Of a stretch of 64,000 nt of DNA, positions 44,777 through 56,090 are shown piece after piece (positions within the stretch are counted from its first letter, which is position 1; every line of letters starts with the position of its first letter). The stretch spans positions 1-64,000 of the forward strand of contig JAGXQV010000143.1 of assembly GCA_018336195.1 (NCBI GenBank), in the 5' to 3' direction. The notes beneath the pieces are model-generated. The model was not told where the DNA came from, made no database searches, and was given only the letters and a program-made list of their open reading frames with translations. This DNA is from Sulfuricella sp. GTDB taxonomy: Bacteria; Pseudomonadota; Gammaproteobacteria; Burkholderiales; Sulfuricellaceae. Position numbers and translations under genes: made by a program.

Positions 44777-45370
44777 TCAGGCTCCCTTGCTGTCTTCGCC
44801 GATCAACAGGCGAGTGTCGCTAATATACTTGTGAGGGGGAACTTCCAGATTGGTCGGGGCGGGGACATCCTTGTACACCCGCCCGGCCAGATCGAACTTG
44901 GAACCGTGACAGGGGCAGAAGAATCCACCCGGCCAGTCAGCACCCAGATCGGCGGCGCCAACATCCTTGCGGAAGGTCGGCGAACATCCCAGATGGGTGC
45001 AAATGCCGACCAACACCGAGATATTCGGCTTGATCGAGCGACCGGCGTTCTTGCAATAATCGGGCTGCTGCTTGGCTTCCGACTTCGGGTCGGTCAACTT
45101 GTCGTCATGCTTGACCAACAAATCCATCATTTCCGGACTGCGGTTGACTACCCACACCGGCTTGCCGCGCCATTCCACGTTGAGCAACATGCCCGGCTCG
45201 ACTTTGCTGATATCCACTTCGACTGGTGCCCCGGCTGCTTTGGCGCGTTCGCTCGGGAACATGCTCATTACAAAAGGCACCGTACCCCCTAGCGCAGCCA
45301 CACCGCCAACAGCGCTGGTAGCCGCGATAAGGAACCGCCTTTTACTGCGATCCACTGTTTTTTCACTCAT
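44777..45370 (-). CDS. petA: Ubiquinol-cytochrome c reductase, Rieske iron-sulfur subunit
   Basis: The 197-residue protein has a twin-arginine signal (SKRRFLIAATSAV) that stays as membrane anchor. The 2Fe-2S ligands lie in CTHLGC (Cys124, His126; Cys129 disulfide) and CPCHGS (Cys152, His155; Cys154 disulfide). Export needs the Tat system, whose genes lie about 2.6 kb upstream on the same strand. It is the first gene of petABC. The 256 bases between it and nif3 hold no convincing gene and are AT-rich, so the pet promoter is probably there. Confidence 0.97.
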   Translation of the reverse strand: MSEKTVDRSKRRFLIAATSAVGGVAALGGTVPFVMSMFPSERAKAAGAPVEVDISKVEPGMLLNVEWRGKPVWVVNRSPEMMDLLVKHDDKLTDPKSEAKQQPDYCKNAGRSIKPNISVLVGICTHLGCSPTFRKDVGAADLGADWPGGFFCPCHGSKFDLAGRVYKDVPAPTNLEVPPHKYISDTRLLIGEDSKGA

Positions 45371-45626
45371 ATCCTGATCCCCAATGACGGAAACTTTAAG
45401 TACAAAACCCCGCGATTGTACAGAATTCCCCTCAAGAATTTAACCCATTTATGAACAAAATCTAATATTGCAACATAAAACAATTTTATGACCCTGGCAA
45501 TTTTCCGCAAAAAGGCGCACCCAACCGATTGGCCCGCTTGCGCATTTACCGCGTCGCGATAAATTTTGCGCAGAGTCTGTTTGAGTTGTCGACGAACGAA
45601 TCCGGGGTAATTTTTTTCGAAGCCGC

Positions 45627-46373
45627 TTATATTGGATTGGCGATTTCCAGGTATTCGAAGTCCACCCCGCATTGCGCCGCCAGATATCCGCCCAACGCCT
45701 GCACACCGTAACGTTCGGTGGCATGATGGCCGGCGCAGACGAACGCCTTGCCGGTTTCGCGGGCCAGATGGTAATGCTGCTCGGAAACTTCACCAGTCAA
45801 ATAAACATCCACCCCCAGTTGCAGGGCGTCCTCGAAATAGCCCTGCGCACCGCCGCTGCACCAGGCGACGCGGCGTATCGTCTGGTTTGGGTCGCCGAGG
45901 ACCAGAGGCTGGCGCCCCAATGCCGCCGAGATCTTTTCCGTCCATTGCCCCAAGGAAGCGGGATCGAGCAGACGGCCATAGGCGGCAATGTTCTGCTCGC
46001 CGAACCAGCCTTCGATTTCCAGCCCCAAGCGGGATGCTAGCTGGGCATTGTTGCCCAGTTGCGGATGCGCATCCAGCGGCAAATGGTAGGCCAGCAGATT
46101 CAGGTCATGGCGCAACAGCCATTCCAGGCGCGCCTTCTTGATGCCGACGATGCGCGCGTCCTCGCCTTTCCAGAAATATCCGTGATGGACCAGCACAGTA
46201 TCCGCCCCGGCCTGATGCGCGGCCTTGAGCAATTCGAGACTGGCGCTTACTCCGCCAACGATGCGCCGAACTTCCCGGCGCCCTTCCACCTGCAGGCCGT
46301 TTGGGCAATAATCACGAAACCGGTCGGTTTCCAGCAATTGCCCGATCACCTTTTCCAAATCGTGTACCAACAT
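45627..46373 (-). CDS. Nif3-like dinuclear metal-centre protein (GTP cyclohydrolase I type 2 family)
   Basis: A 248-residue YbgI/Nif3 protein that forms a toroidal hexamer with a dinuclear metal site. Visible motifs are DYCPNGLQVEG, VHHGYFWKGE (metal His pair), LAYHLPLDAHPQLG and AGHHATERYGVQAL near the C-terminus. Biochemical role is unsettled. Its position between degS and petABC is the usual one in betaproteobacteria. It starts 19 bases from the divergent protease gene, so both promoters overlap each other's 5' ends. Confidence 0.92.
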   Translation of the reverse strand: MLVHDLEKVIGQLLETDRFRDYCPNGLQVEGRREVRRIVGGVSASLELLKAAHQAGADTVLVHHGYFWKGEDARIVGIKKARLEWLLRHDLNLLAYHLPLDAHPQLGNNAQLASRLGLEIEGWFGEQNIAAYGRLLDPASLGQWTEKISAALGRQPLVLGDPNQTIRRVAWCSGGAQGYFEDALQLGVDVYLTGEVSEQHYHLARETGKAFVCAGHHATERYGVQALGGYLAAQCGVDFEYLEIANPI

Positions 46374-46392
46374 TTAGGCTTCTCCGATAACC

Positions 46393-47538
<1,146 letters not shown>

Positions 47539-47639
47539 TTCAATTCAACGCCCTGGAGAAACGGTGCGCAAGTTCCGCGCCGCAGCCGTCCGGCCCTCCG
47601 TCGCGGCGGCACGGCGTAATTTGCAGTGGGTTAAACTCG

Positions 47640-47936
47640 CAGGTATTGCTCAACGCCAAGGATGCAATCAAAGCCCAAAGCCATCCGGGAACCATCGCCA
47701 TCTGCATCGAAATCCGGGTCGGCCTGGGAATGTTGCGGATTCGCGACTGCGGCGACGGCATTCCCGCCGATGTATTGCCGAAAATTTTCGCCCCCTATTT
47801 CACCACCAATGAAAGCGGATTGGAGATTGGGCGGTACATGTCGCGCATGATTCTGGATCACTTGCACGATCACATCGAGGCGAATAACGTCGGTGCCGGC
47901 ACTGAAATCGTTGTTTCCGCACCGGCCTTGATTTAG
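47640..47936 (+). pseudogene. Histidine kinase ATP-binding domain remnant
   Basis: The frame contains QVLLNAKDAI (N-box), RIRDCGDGIP (G1) and KIFAPYFTTNESG, then MSRMILDH and GTEIVVSAP (C-terminal strands). Together these cover almost a whole HATPase domain of an NtrB/ZraS-like sensor kinase. No sensor or HisKA region precedes it: the 100 bases to the protease stop lack the rest. The possible ATG at 47646 gives a 96-residue protein, but without a dimerisation domain it should not function as a kinase. Confidence 0.6.
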
Positions 47937-47947
47937 AGGCTCAGGAT

Positions 47948-48781
47948 TCAGCTACCGCTATTTTTCCGCTGCTCGTCGATGCGGTTGAGTTCGCTATCCA
48001 TTTCCGCATCGGAAAGCGGGCGGTAGTCGGTGGTAGAAGGGGAAGACTCCTTCTCCTCATTCTTCGCCAGGAATCCGGCGACGATCACCCCGACTTCATA
48101 GAGCAGCCATAACGGAATCGCCAGCATGATCTGGGAAACCACGTCCGGCGGGGTGAAAATCGCCCCGATCACGAACGCGCCGACGATCACGTAAGGACGT
48201 GCCTCCTTGAGTTGGACAATGCTGACTATGCCGAAACGAGCCAGCAACACCACCGCCACCGGCACCTCGAAAGTCACGCCGAAGGCGACGAACAGGGTCA
48301 GCACGAAATCCAGGTACTTGTTGATGTCGGTCATCCAGCTCACGCCTTCCGGCGTGAAAGCGGTCATCGCGGAAAACACCACCGGGAACACCAGGAAATA
48401 GGCGAACGACATGCCGCACAGGAACAACAGGGTACTCGCCACCACCAGCGGCACAATCAGCTTCTTTTCGTGGGCGTACAGCCCCGGCGCGACGAACGAC
48501 CACACTTGGTAAAGCACATAGGGCAGGGCAATCAGGAAAGCGGTGAGCATCGTCACCTTGACCGGGACGAAAAACACCCCGACCACGTCGGTGGCGATCA
48601 TCTGCCCGCCCTTGGGCAGCGAAGCCAGCAGCGGCTGGGCGATCAGGGTGTAGAGATCCTTGGCGAAAGGAAACAGGCACACGAATACCACTGTCACCGC
48701 GATCACTGCCCGCAACAAGCGGTCGCGCAGTTCGATCAGGTGGGAAATAAACGTTTCGCTGGCGTCTTCCGGCGTAGTCAT
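47948..48781 (-). CDS. tatC: Twin-arginine translocase subunit TatC
   Basis: The 277-residue receptor for twin-arginine signal peptides. Six membrane spans are visible, with the conserved FISHLIELRDRLLRA N-terminal motif, the periplasmic FFVPVKVTMLTAF region and the FEVPVAVVLLARFG loop. A soluble Glu/Ser-rich tail (about 240-277) is longer than in E. coli. It overlaps the tatB stop by one base, in the order tatA-tatB-tatC. Likely substrates in the window include the Rieske protein. Confidence 0.96.
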   Translation of the reverse strand: MTTPEDASETFISHLIELRDRLLRAVIAVTVVFVCLFPFAKDLYTLIAQPLLASLPKGGQMIATDVVGVFFVPVKVTMLTAFLIALPYVLYQVWSFVAPGLYAHEKKLIVPLVVASTLLFLCGMSFAYFLVFPVVFSAMTAFTPEGVSWMTDINKYLDFVLTLFVAFGVTFEVPVAVVLLARFGIVSIVQLKEARPYVIVGAFVIGAIFTPPDVVSQIMLAIPLWLLYEVGVIVAGFLAKNEEKESSPSTTDYRPLSDAEMDSELNRIDEQRKNSGS

Positions 48782-49173
48782 CAGGCGGGTTTATCCAGTT
48801 TGGGGCTGCTGTCCAGGCCCAGTTCGAGTTGCGGGGATGCCGGGGGTACGGCCTGCGGCGCCGTCTCGGCGGCGGGCAAGGCCGGCTGGGCGGCCTCGGC
48901 GGCTTCTTTGAACTGCTGGCTGGCGCTGTTGATCTCGTCGGTCATGGTGTGCTCCATGTGCTGCGCGCTTTGGCGCATATCCGCCTCGATCTTGCGCAAC
49001 TCTTCGAGCTTGAGTTCGCGGTTGATGTCGGACTTGACCTCCGACACGTAGCGTTGCGCTCGCCCGAACAACAGGCCGACAGTACGCGCCACCTTGGGCA
49101 GGCGTTCAGGCCCGACCACGATCAGGGTGACGATGGCAATGACCAGCAGTTCTGTGAAACTGACGTCGAACAT
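48781..49173 (-). CDS. tatB: Twin-arginine translocase subunit TatB
   Basis: A 130-residue protein that begins MFDVSFTELLVIAIVTLIVV, the TatB membrane helix with Glu8. The hinge GPERLPKVART, an amphipathic helix and a long Ala/Pro-rich variable tail follow. I use the ATG at 49173 because the membrane helix starts there; upstream frame is a shadow of tatA. No clear Shine-Dalgarno is seen before it, so expression may depend on the upstream tatA transcript. An imperfect CTAGGGG/CCCCTAG inverted repeat lies in the 86-base gap to tatA. Confidence 0.92.
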   Translation of the reverse strand: MFDVSFTELLVIAIVTLIVVGPERLPKVARTVGLLFGRAQRYVSEVKSDINRELKLEELRKIEADMRQSAQHMEHTMTDEINSASQQFKEAAEAAQPALPAAETAPQAVPPASPQLELGLDSSPKLDKPA

Positions 49174-49259
49174 AGTTTTAAGGACCAGCAGCGCTACGGG
49201 GCTAGGGGCTGGAACAAGAGGATTCCTCCTTTGCCTCCATCCCCCTAGCCTCCGAATAT

Positions 49260-49499
49260 TTAAGAAACAGTTTTGTTTTTGACTTCGCCTTCGATGGTCT
49301 GGCCGGCGGGCGCTGCGCTCTGCGGGATTTGCTGCGAGGCCGGCGTCGCCTGCGGCTGTTCGCCTTCCTTCACGGCATCCTTGAAGCTTTTCACCGCGCC
49401 GCCCAGGTCGCCACCCACGTTGCGCAGCTTCTTGGTACCGAATATCACCAGCACGATTACCAGAACGATCAGCCAATGCCAGATGCTGAATGAACCCAT
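49260..49499 (-). CDS. tatA: Twin-arginine translocase subunit TatA
   Basis: A 79-residue pore-forming subunit: [19 protein letters not shown] membrane helix, [20 protein letters not shown] hinge and amphipathic helix, and a polar tail. AGGAGACGG precedes the ATG. It is the first tat gene after hinT, with an intervening dispersed inverted repeat (49521-49625). Confidence 0.93.
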   Translation of the reverse strand: MGSFSIWHWLIVLVIVLVIFGTKKLRNVGGDLGGAVKSFKDAVKEGEQPQATPASQQIPQSAAPAGQTIEGEVKNKTVS

Positions 49500-49520
49500 T
49501 TCCGTCTCCTCATTTAATTC

Positions 49521-49625
49521 AGTGTTTAGTGTTGAGTGCTTAGTGCTGAGTTTTGGAGCGCTCCGCGCGCTTTATAAAACGCGCAGCAACCTCGACTAAA
49601 CACTCAAAACTTAACACTCAACACT
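49521..49625. repeat. Inverted repeat of the dispersed AGTGTTTAGTGTTGAG family
   Basis: The left arm AGTGTTTAGTGTTGAGTGCT (from 49521) and the right arm ending AAAACTTAACACTCAACACT (49606-49625) face each other around GCGCGC-rich DNA. The words match the copies at 29781 and 53455. It fills the hinT-tatA gap. Confidence 0.85.
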
Positions 49626-49629
49626 GCTT

Positions 49630-49965
49630 TTACTCCAAATGCGCCAGCTTGCCGCCGCCGTAAACATGGACGTGCAGATGGAACACCACCTGCCCGCCTT
49701 CCTTGCCGGTGTTGATGGCGGTCTTGAATCCGCTCAATCCCAACTCTTTGGCCAGTTTTGCCGCCAGCAGCAACAGGCGCCCCAGCATCCCCTCCTCGCC
49801 CGCCGCGCATTCCTGCAACGAGGCGACATGGCGCTTGGGAATAATCATGAAATGCACCCTCGCGATAGGGTTGATATCGTGAAAGGCAAAAAATTCCTCG
49901 TCTTCGTAAACTTTTTTGCAGGGAATCTCGCCCGCCATGATCTTGCAAAAGATGCAATCGCTCAT
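49630..49965 (-). CDS. hinT: HIT-family nucleotide hydrolase (HinT-like)
   Basis: A 111-residue histidine-triad protein: [19 protein letters not shown] at the start, [12 protein letters not shown], and the triad HLHVHVYGG near the end. HinT hydrolyses adenosine phosphoramidates and acyl-adenylates. It overlaps hisE by four bases (ATGA) and ends the his operon, as in many betaproteobacteria. Confidence 0.94.
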   Translation of the reverse strand: MSDCIFCKIMAGEIPCKKVYEDEEFFAFHDINPIARVHFMIIPKRHVASLQECAAGEEGMLGRLLLLAAKLAKELGLSGFKTAINTGKEGGQVVFHLHVHVYGGGKLAHLE

Positions 49966-50282
49966 TTGTCGCCTCTCGCGGCCTTTTCGGCGATGCCTGA
50001 CAATCCCTCGCGGCGCGCCAGTTCGTTCAATACATCATCGGGATGGAGACCCTGGTCGGCCAGCAGTACCAGACTGTGAAACCACAGGTCGGCCATTTCA
50101 TAAACCAGTTGTCCCTTGTCGCCGCCCTTGGCGGCGATCACGGTTTCCGTGGCTTCCTCGCCGATTTTCTTGAGGATGCTATCCAGTCCCTTGGCATACA
50201 GCTTGGCCACGTAGGAACTGGTCGGATCGGCGCTCTTGCGCTGCTCCAGGGTCTCGGCCAGACGGTTCAGGATATCGCTCAT
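49962..50282 (-). CDS. hisE: Phosphoribosyl-ATP pyrophosphatase
   Basis: Second step of histidine synthesis: cleaves PR-ATP to PR-AMP and pyrophosphate. The 106-residue MazG-like protein has [29 protein letters not shown] and [16 protein letters not shown], with the metal-binding Glu and Asp residues. A longer frame is a shadow of hisI. Four-base overlaps on both sides (hisI before it, hinT after it) show tight translational coupling. Confidence 0.95.
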   Translation of the reverse strand: MSDILNRLAETLEQRKSADPTSSYVAKLYAKGLDSILKKIGEEATETVIAAKGGDKGQLVYEMADLWFHSLVLLADQGLHPDDVLNELARREGLSGIAEKAARGDK

Positions 50283-50668
50283 TTTTTGTAAATTTCGTGC
50301 GGGTCTTTGAGGATCGGCTCGGTGGTCACCCACTGCTCCTTCTCCAGCTTCTGGAAAAAACAGTTGTGGCGCCCGGTATGGCAGGCAATTCCGCCCTTCT
50401 GCTCGACCTTGAGCAGCACCACGTCCTCGTCGCAATCGAGGCGAATTTCCAGGACTTTCTGGATATGCCCGGATTCCTCGCCCTTGTGCCAGAGTTTCTT
50501 GCGCGAACGCGACCAGTAAATGGCTTCGCCCTTGGCGGCCGTCAATTTCAATGCTTCGCGATTCATCCAGGCGAACATCAATACCGTGCCGCTTTCGGCA
50601 TCCTGGGCAATCACCGGCACCAACCCCTCGTTGGTCCAATTGACTTTGTTCAACCAGTTTTCGCTCAT
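50279..50668 (-). CDS. hisI: Phosphoribosyl-AMP cyclohydrolase
   Basis: Third step of histidine synthesis: opens the adenine ring of PR-AMP. The 129-residue monofunctional enzyme shows [30 protein letters not shown], the metal site [12 protein letters not shown] and the zinc-binding [11 protein letters not shown]. It overlaps hisE and hisF by four bases each, so hisF-hisI-hisE are translated in tandem. Confidence 0.96.
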   Translation of the reverse strand: MSENWLNKVNWTNEGLVPVIAQDAESGTVLMFAWMNREALKLTAAKGEAIYWSRSRKKLWHKGEESGHIQKVLEIRLDCDEDVVLLKVEQKGGIACHTGRHNCFFQKLEKEQWVTTEPILKDPHEIYKK

Positions 50669-51438
50669 AGCCGCACCTCGATACCGTGTTTCGCCATGTG
50701 ACGCTTGGCCTGCTCCACCGTATATTCACCATAGTGGAAAATACTGGCGGCGAGTACCGCGTCGGCATGACCGATGGTCACGCCTTCCACCAAATGGTCA
50801 AGATTGCCCACCCCGCCGCTGGCGATCAGCGGAATGCTCACCGCGTCTGCGATGGCGCGGGTCAACTCCAGGTTGAAGCCGATCTTGGTGCCGTCACGAT
50901 CCATGCTGGTCAGCAGGATTTCGCCAGCCCCCAGCGATTCCATTTTCTTCGCCCATTCCACGGCGTCCAGCCCCACGTCCTTGCGCCCCCCGTGAGTAAA
51001 CACGTTCCAGCGCAACGCTTCGCCCGGCGCGGAAACCTGCTTGGCGTCGATGGCCACCACGATGCACTGCGAACCGAAGCGCGCCGAAGCATCGGCCACC
51101 AGTTGCGGATTGGTGACCGCCGAGGTGTTGATACTGACCTTGTCCGCGCCGGCATTGAGCAGGCGCCGCACATCCTCGACCTGGCGCACGCCGCCGCCGA
51201 CCGTAAGGGGAATGAATACCTGGGAAGCAACATCCTCGATGATGTGGAGGATCAGGTCGCGGTTGTCGCTGGACGCGGTGATGTCGAGAAAGGTCAACTC
51301 GTCGGCGCCCTGCTCGTCGTAACGGCGGGCGATCTCCACGGGATCACCGGCGTCGCGCAGCGCGATGAAATTGACGCCCTTGACCACGCGACCGTTGGTC
51401 ACGTCGAGGCAGGGGATGATGCGCTTGGCCAGTCCCAT
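50665..51438 (-). CDS. hisF: Imidazole glycerol phosphate synthase, cyclase subunit
   Basis: With HisH it makes imidazole glycerol phosphate and AICAR. The 257-residue TIM barrel has the two catalytic aspartates in [15 protein letters not shown] and [14 protein letters not shown], and phosphate loops LTVGGGVR and IASGGVGN. The ATG at 51438 overlaps the last base of the hisA stop. Normal length. Confidence 0.96.
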   Translation of the reverse strand: MGLAKRIIPCLDVTNGRVVKGVNFIALRDAGDPVEIARRYDEQGADELTFLDITASSDNRDLILHIIEDVASQVFIPLTVGGGVRQVEDVRRLLNAGADKVSINTSAVTNPQLVADASARFGSQCIVVAIDAKQVSAPGEALRWNVFTHGGRKDVGLDAVEWAKKMESLGAGEILLTSMDRDGTKIGFNLELTRAIADAVSIPLIASGGVGNLDHLVEGVTIGHADAVLAASIFHYGEYTVEQAKRHMAKHGIEVRL

Positions 51439-52178
51439 CAGGCGCCCAGCTCGTCGGCGAGTTTCTGCGCCGCTGCGAAATCCAGGGTACCCTGGTAGAT
51501 CGCCCGTCCGGTGATGGCCCCCATGATGCCTTCGGCTTCCACGCCGCACAGGGAAGTCACATCGTCGAGATTGGTGATGCCGCCGCTGGCGATCACCGGA
51601 ATGCTCAGTTGCTGGGCAAGCTTGACGGTGGCCTCGATATTCACGCCGGAAAGCATCCCGTCGCGACCGATGTCGGTGTAGACGATAGCTTCCACGCCGT
51701 AGCCTTCGAACTTCTTGGCTAGGTCGATGACGTCGTGGTGGGTCAGTTTCGACCAACCGTCCACCGCCACCTTGCCGTCCTTGGCATCCAGGCCGACGAT
51801 GATGTGGCCGGGGAAAGCGTTGCAGGCGTCGTGCAGGAAGCCCGGGGTCTTCACCGCCGCAGTGCCGATGATCACGTAGGTGATGCCGTCGTCGAGATAG
51901 CGTTCAATGGTATCGAGGTCGCGAATCCCGCCGCCGAGTTGCACCGGGATGTCGCTACCGACCGCAGAGACGATGCTCTTGATCGCCTCTTCGTTGACCG
52001 GCTTACCGGCGAACGCGCCGTTCAAATCGACCAGATGCAGGCGGCGCGCGCCCTGATCCAGCCAGTGCTTGGCCATGGCGCCGGGGTCTTCGGAAAAGAC
52101 CGTGGCTTCTTCCATCAGGCCTTGCTTCAAGCGCACGCAGTGCCCGTCTTTCAAGTCAATCGCAGGAATAATCAGCAT
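51438..52178 (-). CDS. hisA: Phosphoribosylformimino-AICAR-phosphate isomerase
   Basis: Amadori-type isomerase of histidine synthesis, a 246-residue TIM barrel related to HisF. It has [15 protein letters not shown] (catalytic Asp), [20 protein letters not shown] (second Asp) and IASGGITN phosphate loops. It lies 32 bases after hisH in the operon. Confidence 0.96.
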   Translation of the reverse strand: MLIIPAIDLKDGHCVRLKQGLMEEATVFSEDPGAMAKHWLDQGARRLHLVDLNGAFAGKPVNEEAIKSIVSAVGSDIPVQLGGGIRDLDTIERYLDDGITYVIIGTAAVKTPGFLHDACNAFPGHIIVGLDAKDGKVAVDGWSKLTHHDVIDLAKKFEGYGVEAIVYTDIGRDGMLSGVNIEATVKLAQQLSIPVIASGGITNLDDVTSLCGVEAEGIMGAITGRAIYQGTLDFAAAQKLADELGA

Positions 52179-52210
52179 GATGTCGAGTCGCTAAACGTTG
52201 GTAACAAAAA

Positions 52211-52858
52211 TTAGTTGGTCGCCCCATCCCACCGAGAGAAATTGGCGAGAAGCTGCAATCCCGCCGTCTGGCTCTTTTCCGGGTGGAACTGCACGGCGAA
52301 TACATTGGCGCGTGCTACCGCGCAGGTGAAGGCAAAAGGATAATGGCTGTAGGCGGCGATAAGACTGGATTCGCCGGCTTCCACGTAATAGCTGTGGACG
52401 AAGTAGAAGCGCGCTTCGGGTGCGATGCCTTGCCACAACGGGTGTGCAACAGCTTGGTGCACCTGGTTCCAGCCCATGTGCGGCACCTTGAGTTTCTCGC
52501 CGTGGGCATCGACCATCGCATCGGCGGGGAAACGCACCACCTTGCCGGGCAGAATGCCCAATCCGGGCACGCCACCTTCTTCCGAAAACTCGAAAAGCAT
52601 TTGCATGCCCAGGCATATCCCCAGAAACGGCTTGGCTTGCGCGGCATCCAGCACCGCCTGGCGCAGGCCGCGTAGCTCCAGTTCCTTCATGCAATCGGGC
52701 ATCGCCCCAACGCCGGGAAATACCACCCGCGCGGCGCCGGCAATGACGCCGGGATCGCTGGTCACGACGATGGAAGCATCCGGCGCGACATGTTCGAGCG
52801 CCTTCGACACCGAGCGCAGATTGCCCATGCCGTAGTCGATTACCGCGATATCGGCCAT
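52211..52858 (-). CDS. hisH: Imidazole glycerol phosphate synthase, glutaminase subunit
   Basis: Delivers ammonia to HisF. The 215-residue class I glutamine amidotransferase shows VIDYGMGNLRSV, oxyanion FPGVGAM, nucleophile FLGICLGMQM and the His-Glu pair VQFHPEKSQ. It starts two bases after the hisB stop. Confidence 0.96.
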   Translation of the reverse strand: MADIAVIDYGMGNLRSVSKALEHVAPDASIVVTSDPGVIAGAARVVFPGVGAMPDCMKELELRGLRQAVLDAAQAKPFLGICLGMQMLFEFSEEGGVPGLGILPGKVVRFPADAMVDAHGEKLKVPHMGWNQVHQAVAHPLWQGIAPEARFYFVHSYYVEAGESSLIAAYSHYPFAFTCAVARANVFAVQFHPEKSQTAGLQLLANFSRWDGATN

Positions 52859-52860
52859 GG

Positions 52861-53448
52861 TCAGAGAGTTCCCTTGGTCGAAGGCATTTGTCCGGCGGCG
52901 CGCGCGTCGGCTTCGACCGCCATGCGCACGGCGCGTCCAAACGCCTTGAAGACGGTTTCGGCTTGATGATGGGAATTCACCCCGCGCAGGTTGTCGATAT
53001 GCAACGTCACCTGGGCATGATTGACGAAGCCCTGGAAGAATTCGCGCACCAGGTCGGACTCGAATTCGCCGATGGTCGCCCGCGAGAATGGCACTTCGAA
53101 AACCAGGCCGGGACGCCCGGACAAGTCGATCACCACCCTTGAGAGGGCCTCGTCGAGCGGCACGTAGGCATGGCCGTAACGGCGAATGCCTTTCTTGTCG
53201 CCGACCGCCTGGGCAAAAGCCTGCCCCAGCGTGATGCCGATATCTTCCACGGTGTGGTGGTCGTCGATGTGCAAGTCGCCGGCGGCGCTGATGTCCAGGT
53301 CGATCAGGCCATGACGGGCGATCTGGTCGAGCATGTGATCAAGGAAGGGCACCCCGGATTGCAGCGTGGCACGCCCTTCTCCGTCGAGATTGAGGGTCAC
53401 GCTGACCTGGGTTTCAAGGGTATTGCGGGTGACTGTGGCGGTACGCAT
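52861..53448 (-). CDS. hisB: Imidazoleglycerol-phosphate dehydratase
   Basis: Sixth step of histidine synthesis. The 195-residue monofunctional dehydratase (no phosphatase domain) has the manganese-binding [24 protein letters not shown] and [16 protein letters not shown] repeats. It lies 174 bases from hisC, the longest gap in the operon, which contains a dispersed repeat arm. Confidence 0.96.
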   Translation of the reverse strand: MRTATVTRNTLETQVSVTLNLDGEGRATLQSGVPFLDHMLDQIARHGLIDLDISAAGDLHIDDHHTVEDIGITLGQAFAQAVGDKKGIRRYGHAYVPLDEALSRVVIDLSGRPGLVFEVPFSRATIGEFESDLVREFFQGFVNHAQVTLHIDNLRGVNSHHQAETVFKAFGRAVRMAVEADARAAGQMPSTKGTL

Positions 53449-53454
53449 AAATTT

Positions 53455-53488
53455 CAGTGTTTAGTTTTGAGTGCTTAGTGTTTAGTTG
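53455..53488. repeat. Single arm of the dispersed AGTGTTTAG repeat in the hisB-hisC gap
   Basis: CAGTGTTTAGTTTTGAGTGC and the following TTAGTGTTTAGTTG repeat the words seen at 29781 and 49521. No opposing arm was found within the 174-base gap, so this copy looks truncated. The rest of the gap shows no gene. Confidence 0.75.
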
Positions 53489-53622
53489 CGGTGAGGTTTG
53501 CGGCAACCGTCACTTTGACCCAACAACAGCCCCGGTATGTCGAGGCCGAAAAATATCGTTTCATTCTAACCCAAGAAGGCAAGGCGACAAAGCACACCTC
53601 CAGGATTTGAGCGATAAACCAA

Positions 53623-54684
53623 TCAGGAAAGGATTTCTCTCAACGCTGCAACCAATGCGGCACACTGCGCGTCAGTACCCACCGTGATACGCAGGAACGG
53701 CGCAATGCGCACGGGATTCTTGAAATGGCGCACGATGATGCTGCGCTCTCGCAGCTTGGCGGTGAGTGCCGCGCCCTCATGGGCCGGATGACGGGCAAAC
53801 ACGAAATTGGCGGCGGAGGGCAGCACCTCGAACCCCAGCGCTTCCAGATCGGCTACCAAGTGGGTGCGGGTGGCGATCACCTTGGCGCAGGTTTCCGCGA
53901 AATAGGCTCGATCTGCCACCGCCGCTGCTCCTCCGGCCAGCGCAAAACGATCCAGCGGGTAGGAATTGAAACTGTCCTTGACCCGATCCAGCGCTTCGAT
54001 CAGGTCGGGATGACCGATGGCGTAACCGACCCGTAATCCCGCCAGGGAGCGCGATTTGGAAAGGGTATGGATCACCAGCAACTGCGGGTAGCGATCCACC
54101 AACGCCACGGCGGATTCGCCGCCGAAGTCGATGTATGCTTCGTCGATCACCACCACCGAATCGCGATTGGCCTGCAAGAGGCGCTCGATTTCACCCAACG
54201 CCAGCAGCCGCCCGGTGGGGGCGTTAGGGTTGGGGAAGATGATCCCGCCGTTGGGCTGAAAATAGTCATCGACGCAAATCTCGAACGATTCGGTCAGCGG
54301 CAACTGGCGGGACGCTATGCCGTACAGCCCGCAATACACCGGATAGAAACTATAGGTGATATCGGGAAACAGTAGCGGCAGATCGTGCTTGAGCAAGGCC
54401 AGAAAGGTATGCCCGAGCACCTCGTCGGAACCGTTGCCGACGAACACCTGGCGCGGCGTCACGCCGTAAAAGTCGGCCACGGCTTGTTTGAGCTTTTCCC
54501 CGCTGGGGTCGGGATAGAGGCGCAGCGTATCGGCGGCTTCCGCACGCAACGCCTCCAGCACCTTGGGGCTGGGGCCGTAGGGGTTCTCGTTGGTATTCAG
54601 CTTGACCAGGTTTGCCAGCTTGGGCTGCTCGCCCGGCACGTAAGGGGTCAGCTCATGAACGACGGGACTCCAGTAACGACTCAT
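53623..54684 (-). CDS. hisC: Histidinol-phosphate aminotransferase
   Basis: PLP-dependent aminotransferase of histidine synthesis, 353 residues. Seen are [37 protein letters not shown] and the PLP-lysine segment [19 protein letters not shown]. It follows hisD after 10 bases. Confidence 0.95.
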   Translation of the reverse strand: MSRYWSPVVHELTPYVPGEQPKLANLVKLNTNENPYGPSPKVLEALRAEAADTLRLYPDPSGEKLKQAVADFYGVTPRQVFVGNGSDEVLGHTFLALLKHDLPLLFPDITYSFYPVYCGLYGIASRQLPLTESFEICVDDYFQPNGGIIFPNPNAPTGRLLALGEIERLLQANRDSVVVIDEAYIDFGGESAVALVDRYPQLLVIHTLSKSRSLAGLRVGYAIGHPDLIEALDRVKDSFNSYPLDRFALAGGAAAVADRAYFAETCAKVIATRTHLVADLEALGFEVLPSAANFVFARHPAHEGAALTAKLRERSIIVRHFKNPVRIAPFLRITVGTDAQCAALVAALREILS

Positions 54685-54694
54685 GACAAATGCC

Positions 54695-55999
54695 TCACTG
54701 GCCCTTCATGCGGTATTCCGCGGACTGGGCATGGGCTTGCAGGCCTTCGCCGTAAGCCAGCACCGTGGCCGCCGCGCCCAGCGTCTTGGCACCGGCTTCG
54801 GAAACAAAAATCAGGCTGGAACGCTTCTGGAAATCGTAGACCCCCAGCGGCGAGGAAAAGCGTGCGGTGCGCGAAGTCGGCAGCACATGGTTCGGCCCGG
54901 CGCAGTAATCGCCCAACGATTCGCAAGTCATGCGCCCCATGAAAATCGCCCCGGCGTGCTTGATCTTAGGCAGCATCGCGGTCGGGTCGGCAATCGACAA
55001 CTCCAGGTGTTCCGGCGAAATGTAGTTGCAGATGCGCGCCGCCTCGTCGAGGTCTTTGACTTCGATCAGTGCGCCGCGACCTTCCAGCGCCGCGCGGATG
55101 ATGTCCTGGCGCGGCATGGTGGGCAGCAGCTTTTCAATGCTGGCCTGTACCGCGTCGATAAATTCCTTGCCGGGCGCGAGCAGGATGGACTGCGCCAACT
55201 CGTCGTGCTCGGCCTGCGAGAACAAATCCATGGCAATCCAGTCGGGGTTGGTCTGACCGTCGCAGATCACCAGAATCTCGGAAGGTCCGGCCACCATGTC
55301 GATGCCCACCACCCCGAAGACACGGCGCTTCGCGGCCGCCACGTAAGCGTTGCCGGGGCCGACGATCTTGTCCACCTGCGGCACGGTTTCGGTGCCGTAG
55401 GCCAAGGCACCCACGGCTTGCGCGCCGCCGATGGTGAACACCCGATCCACCCCGCACACGGCGGCGGCGGCGAGCACCAGTTCGTTGACCACCCCGCCGG
55501 GCGTGGGCACCACCATAATTAACTCTTTCACCCCGGCCACCTTGGCGGGAATCGCGTTCATCAGCACCGACGAGGGATACGCCGCCTTGCCACCCGGCAC
55601 GTACAGCCCGACGCGATCCAGCGCCGTCACCTGCTGGCCGAGCAGGGTACCGTCGGCTTCGGTGTAGTTCCACGACTGCATCAACTGCTTTTCGTGGTAC
55701 ATCCGCACCCGGTCGGCAGCCAGTTGCAACGCGGTTTTCTGGTCGGCGGGCAGGTTGTCGAGCGCCGCCTGCAAACGCGCCGGCGGCAACTCCAACTCAG
55801 CGGAAGAGGCCGCATCAAGCTGGTCGAAACGCTTGGTGTATTCAAGCACCGCCGCATCGCCACGATGCTTCACGTCGCGCAGGATGCCCGCCACGACGGT
55901 GTCGATGTTGTCGTCCTGCGCGCCCTCGAAAGCCAGCAAGGTTTCCAGCTGTTTTTCAAAATCGGCCTGGGAAGTGGAATAGCGTTTGATGTTCAACAT
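54695..55999 (-). CDS. hisD: Histidinol dehydrogenase
   Basis: Last two oxidations to histidine, zinc and NAD dependent. The 434-residue protein has [35 protein letters not shown] and the zinc/base region QAEHDELAQ. '[20 protein letters not shown]'-like sequence ([16 protein letters not shown]) is near the C-terminus. I choose the ATG at 55999 ([10 protein letters not shown]). It is the first his gene here; hisG, usually just upstream, is absent and toxin-antitoxin genes occupy that place. Confidence 0.95.
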   Translation of the reverse strand: MLNIKRYSTSQADFEKQLETLLAFEGAQDDNIDTVVAGILRDVKHRGDAAVLEYTKRFDQLDAASSAELELPPARLQAALDNLPADQKTALQLAADRVRMYHEKQLMQSWNYTEADGTLLGQQVTALDRVGLYVPGGKAAYPSSVLMNAIPAKVAGVKELIMVVPTPGGVVNELVLAAAAVCGVDRVFTIGGAQAVGALAYGTETVPQVDKIVGPGNAYVAAAKRRVFGVVGIDMVAGPSEILVICDGQTNPDWIAMDLFSQAEHDELAQSILLAPGKEFIDAVQASIEKLLPTMPRQDIIRAALEGRGALIEVKDLDEAARICNYISPEHLELSIADPTAMLPKIKHAGAIFMGRMTCESLGDYCAGPNHVLPTSRTARFSSPLGVYDFQKRSSLIFVSEAGAKTLGAAATVLAYGEGLQAHAQSAEYRMKGQ

Positions 56000-56090
56000 G
56001 ATGGTATGCCAGCAAAAGTTTCGGAATGGCGCGATTTTACAGGAAAAAAGCACGCGGCGCGCACGCTTCCAGACAGCCCGAACAAAGGGA

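Noticed and set aside
45367-45672. A 101-codon minus-strand frame between nif3 and petA
   Set aside because: It overlaps the nif3 end, has no ribosome-binding site and no recognisable fold; the interval is better read as the pet promoter region.
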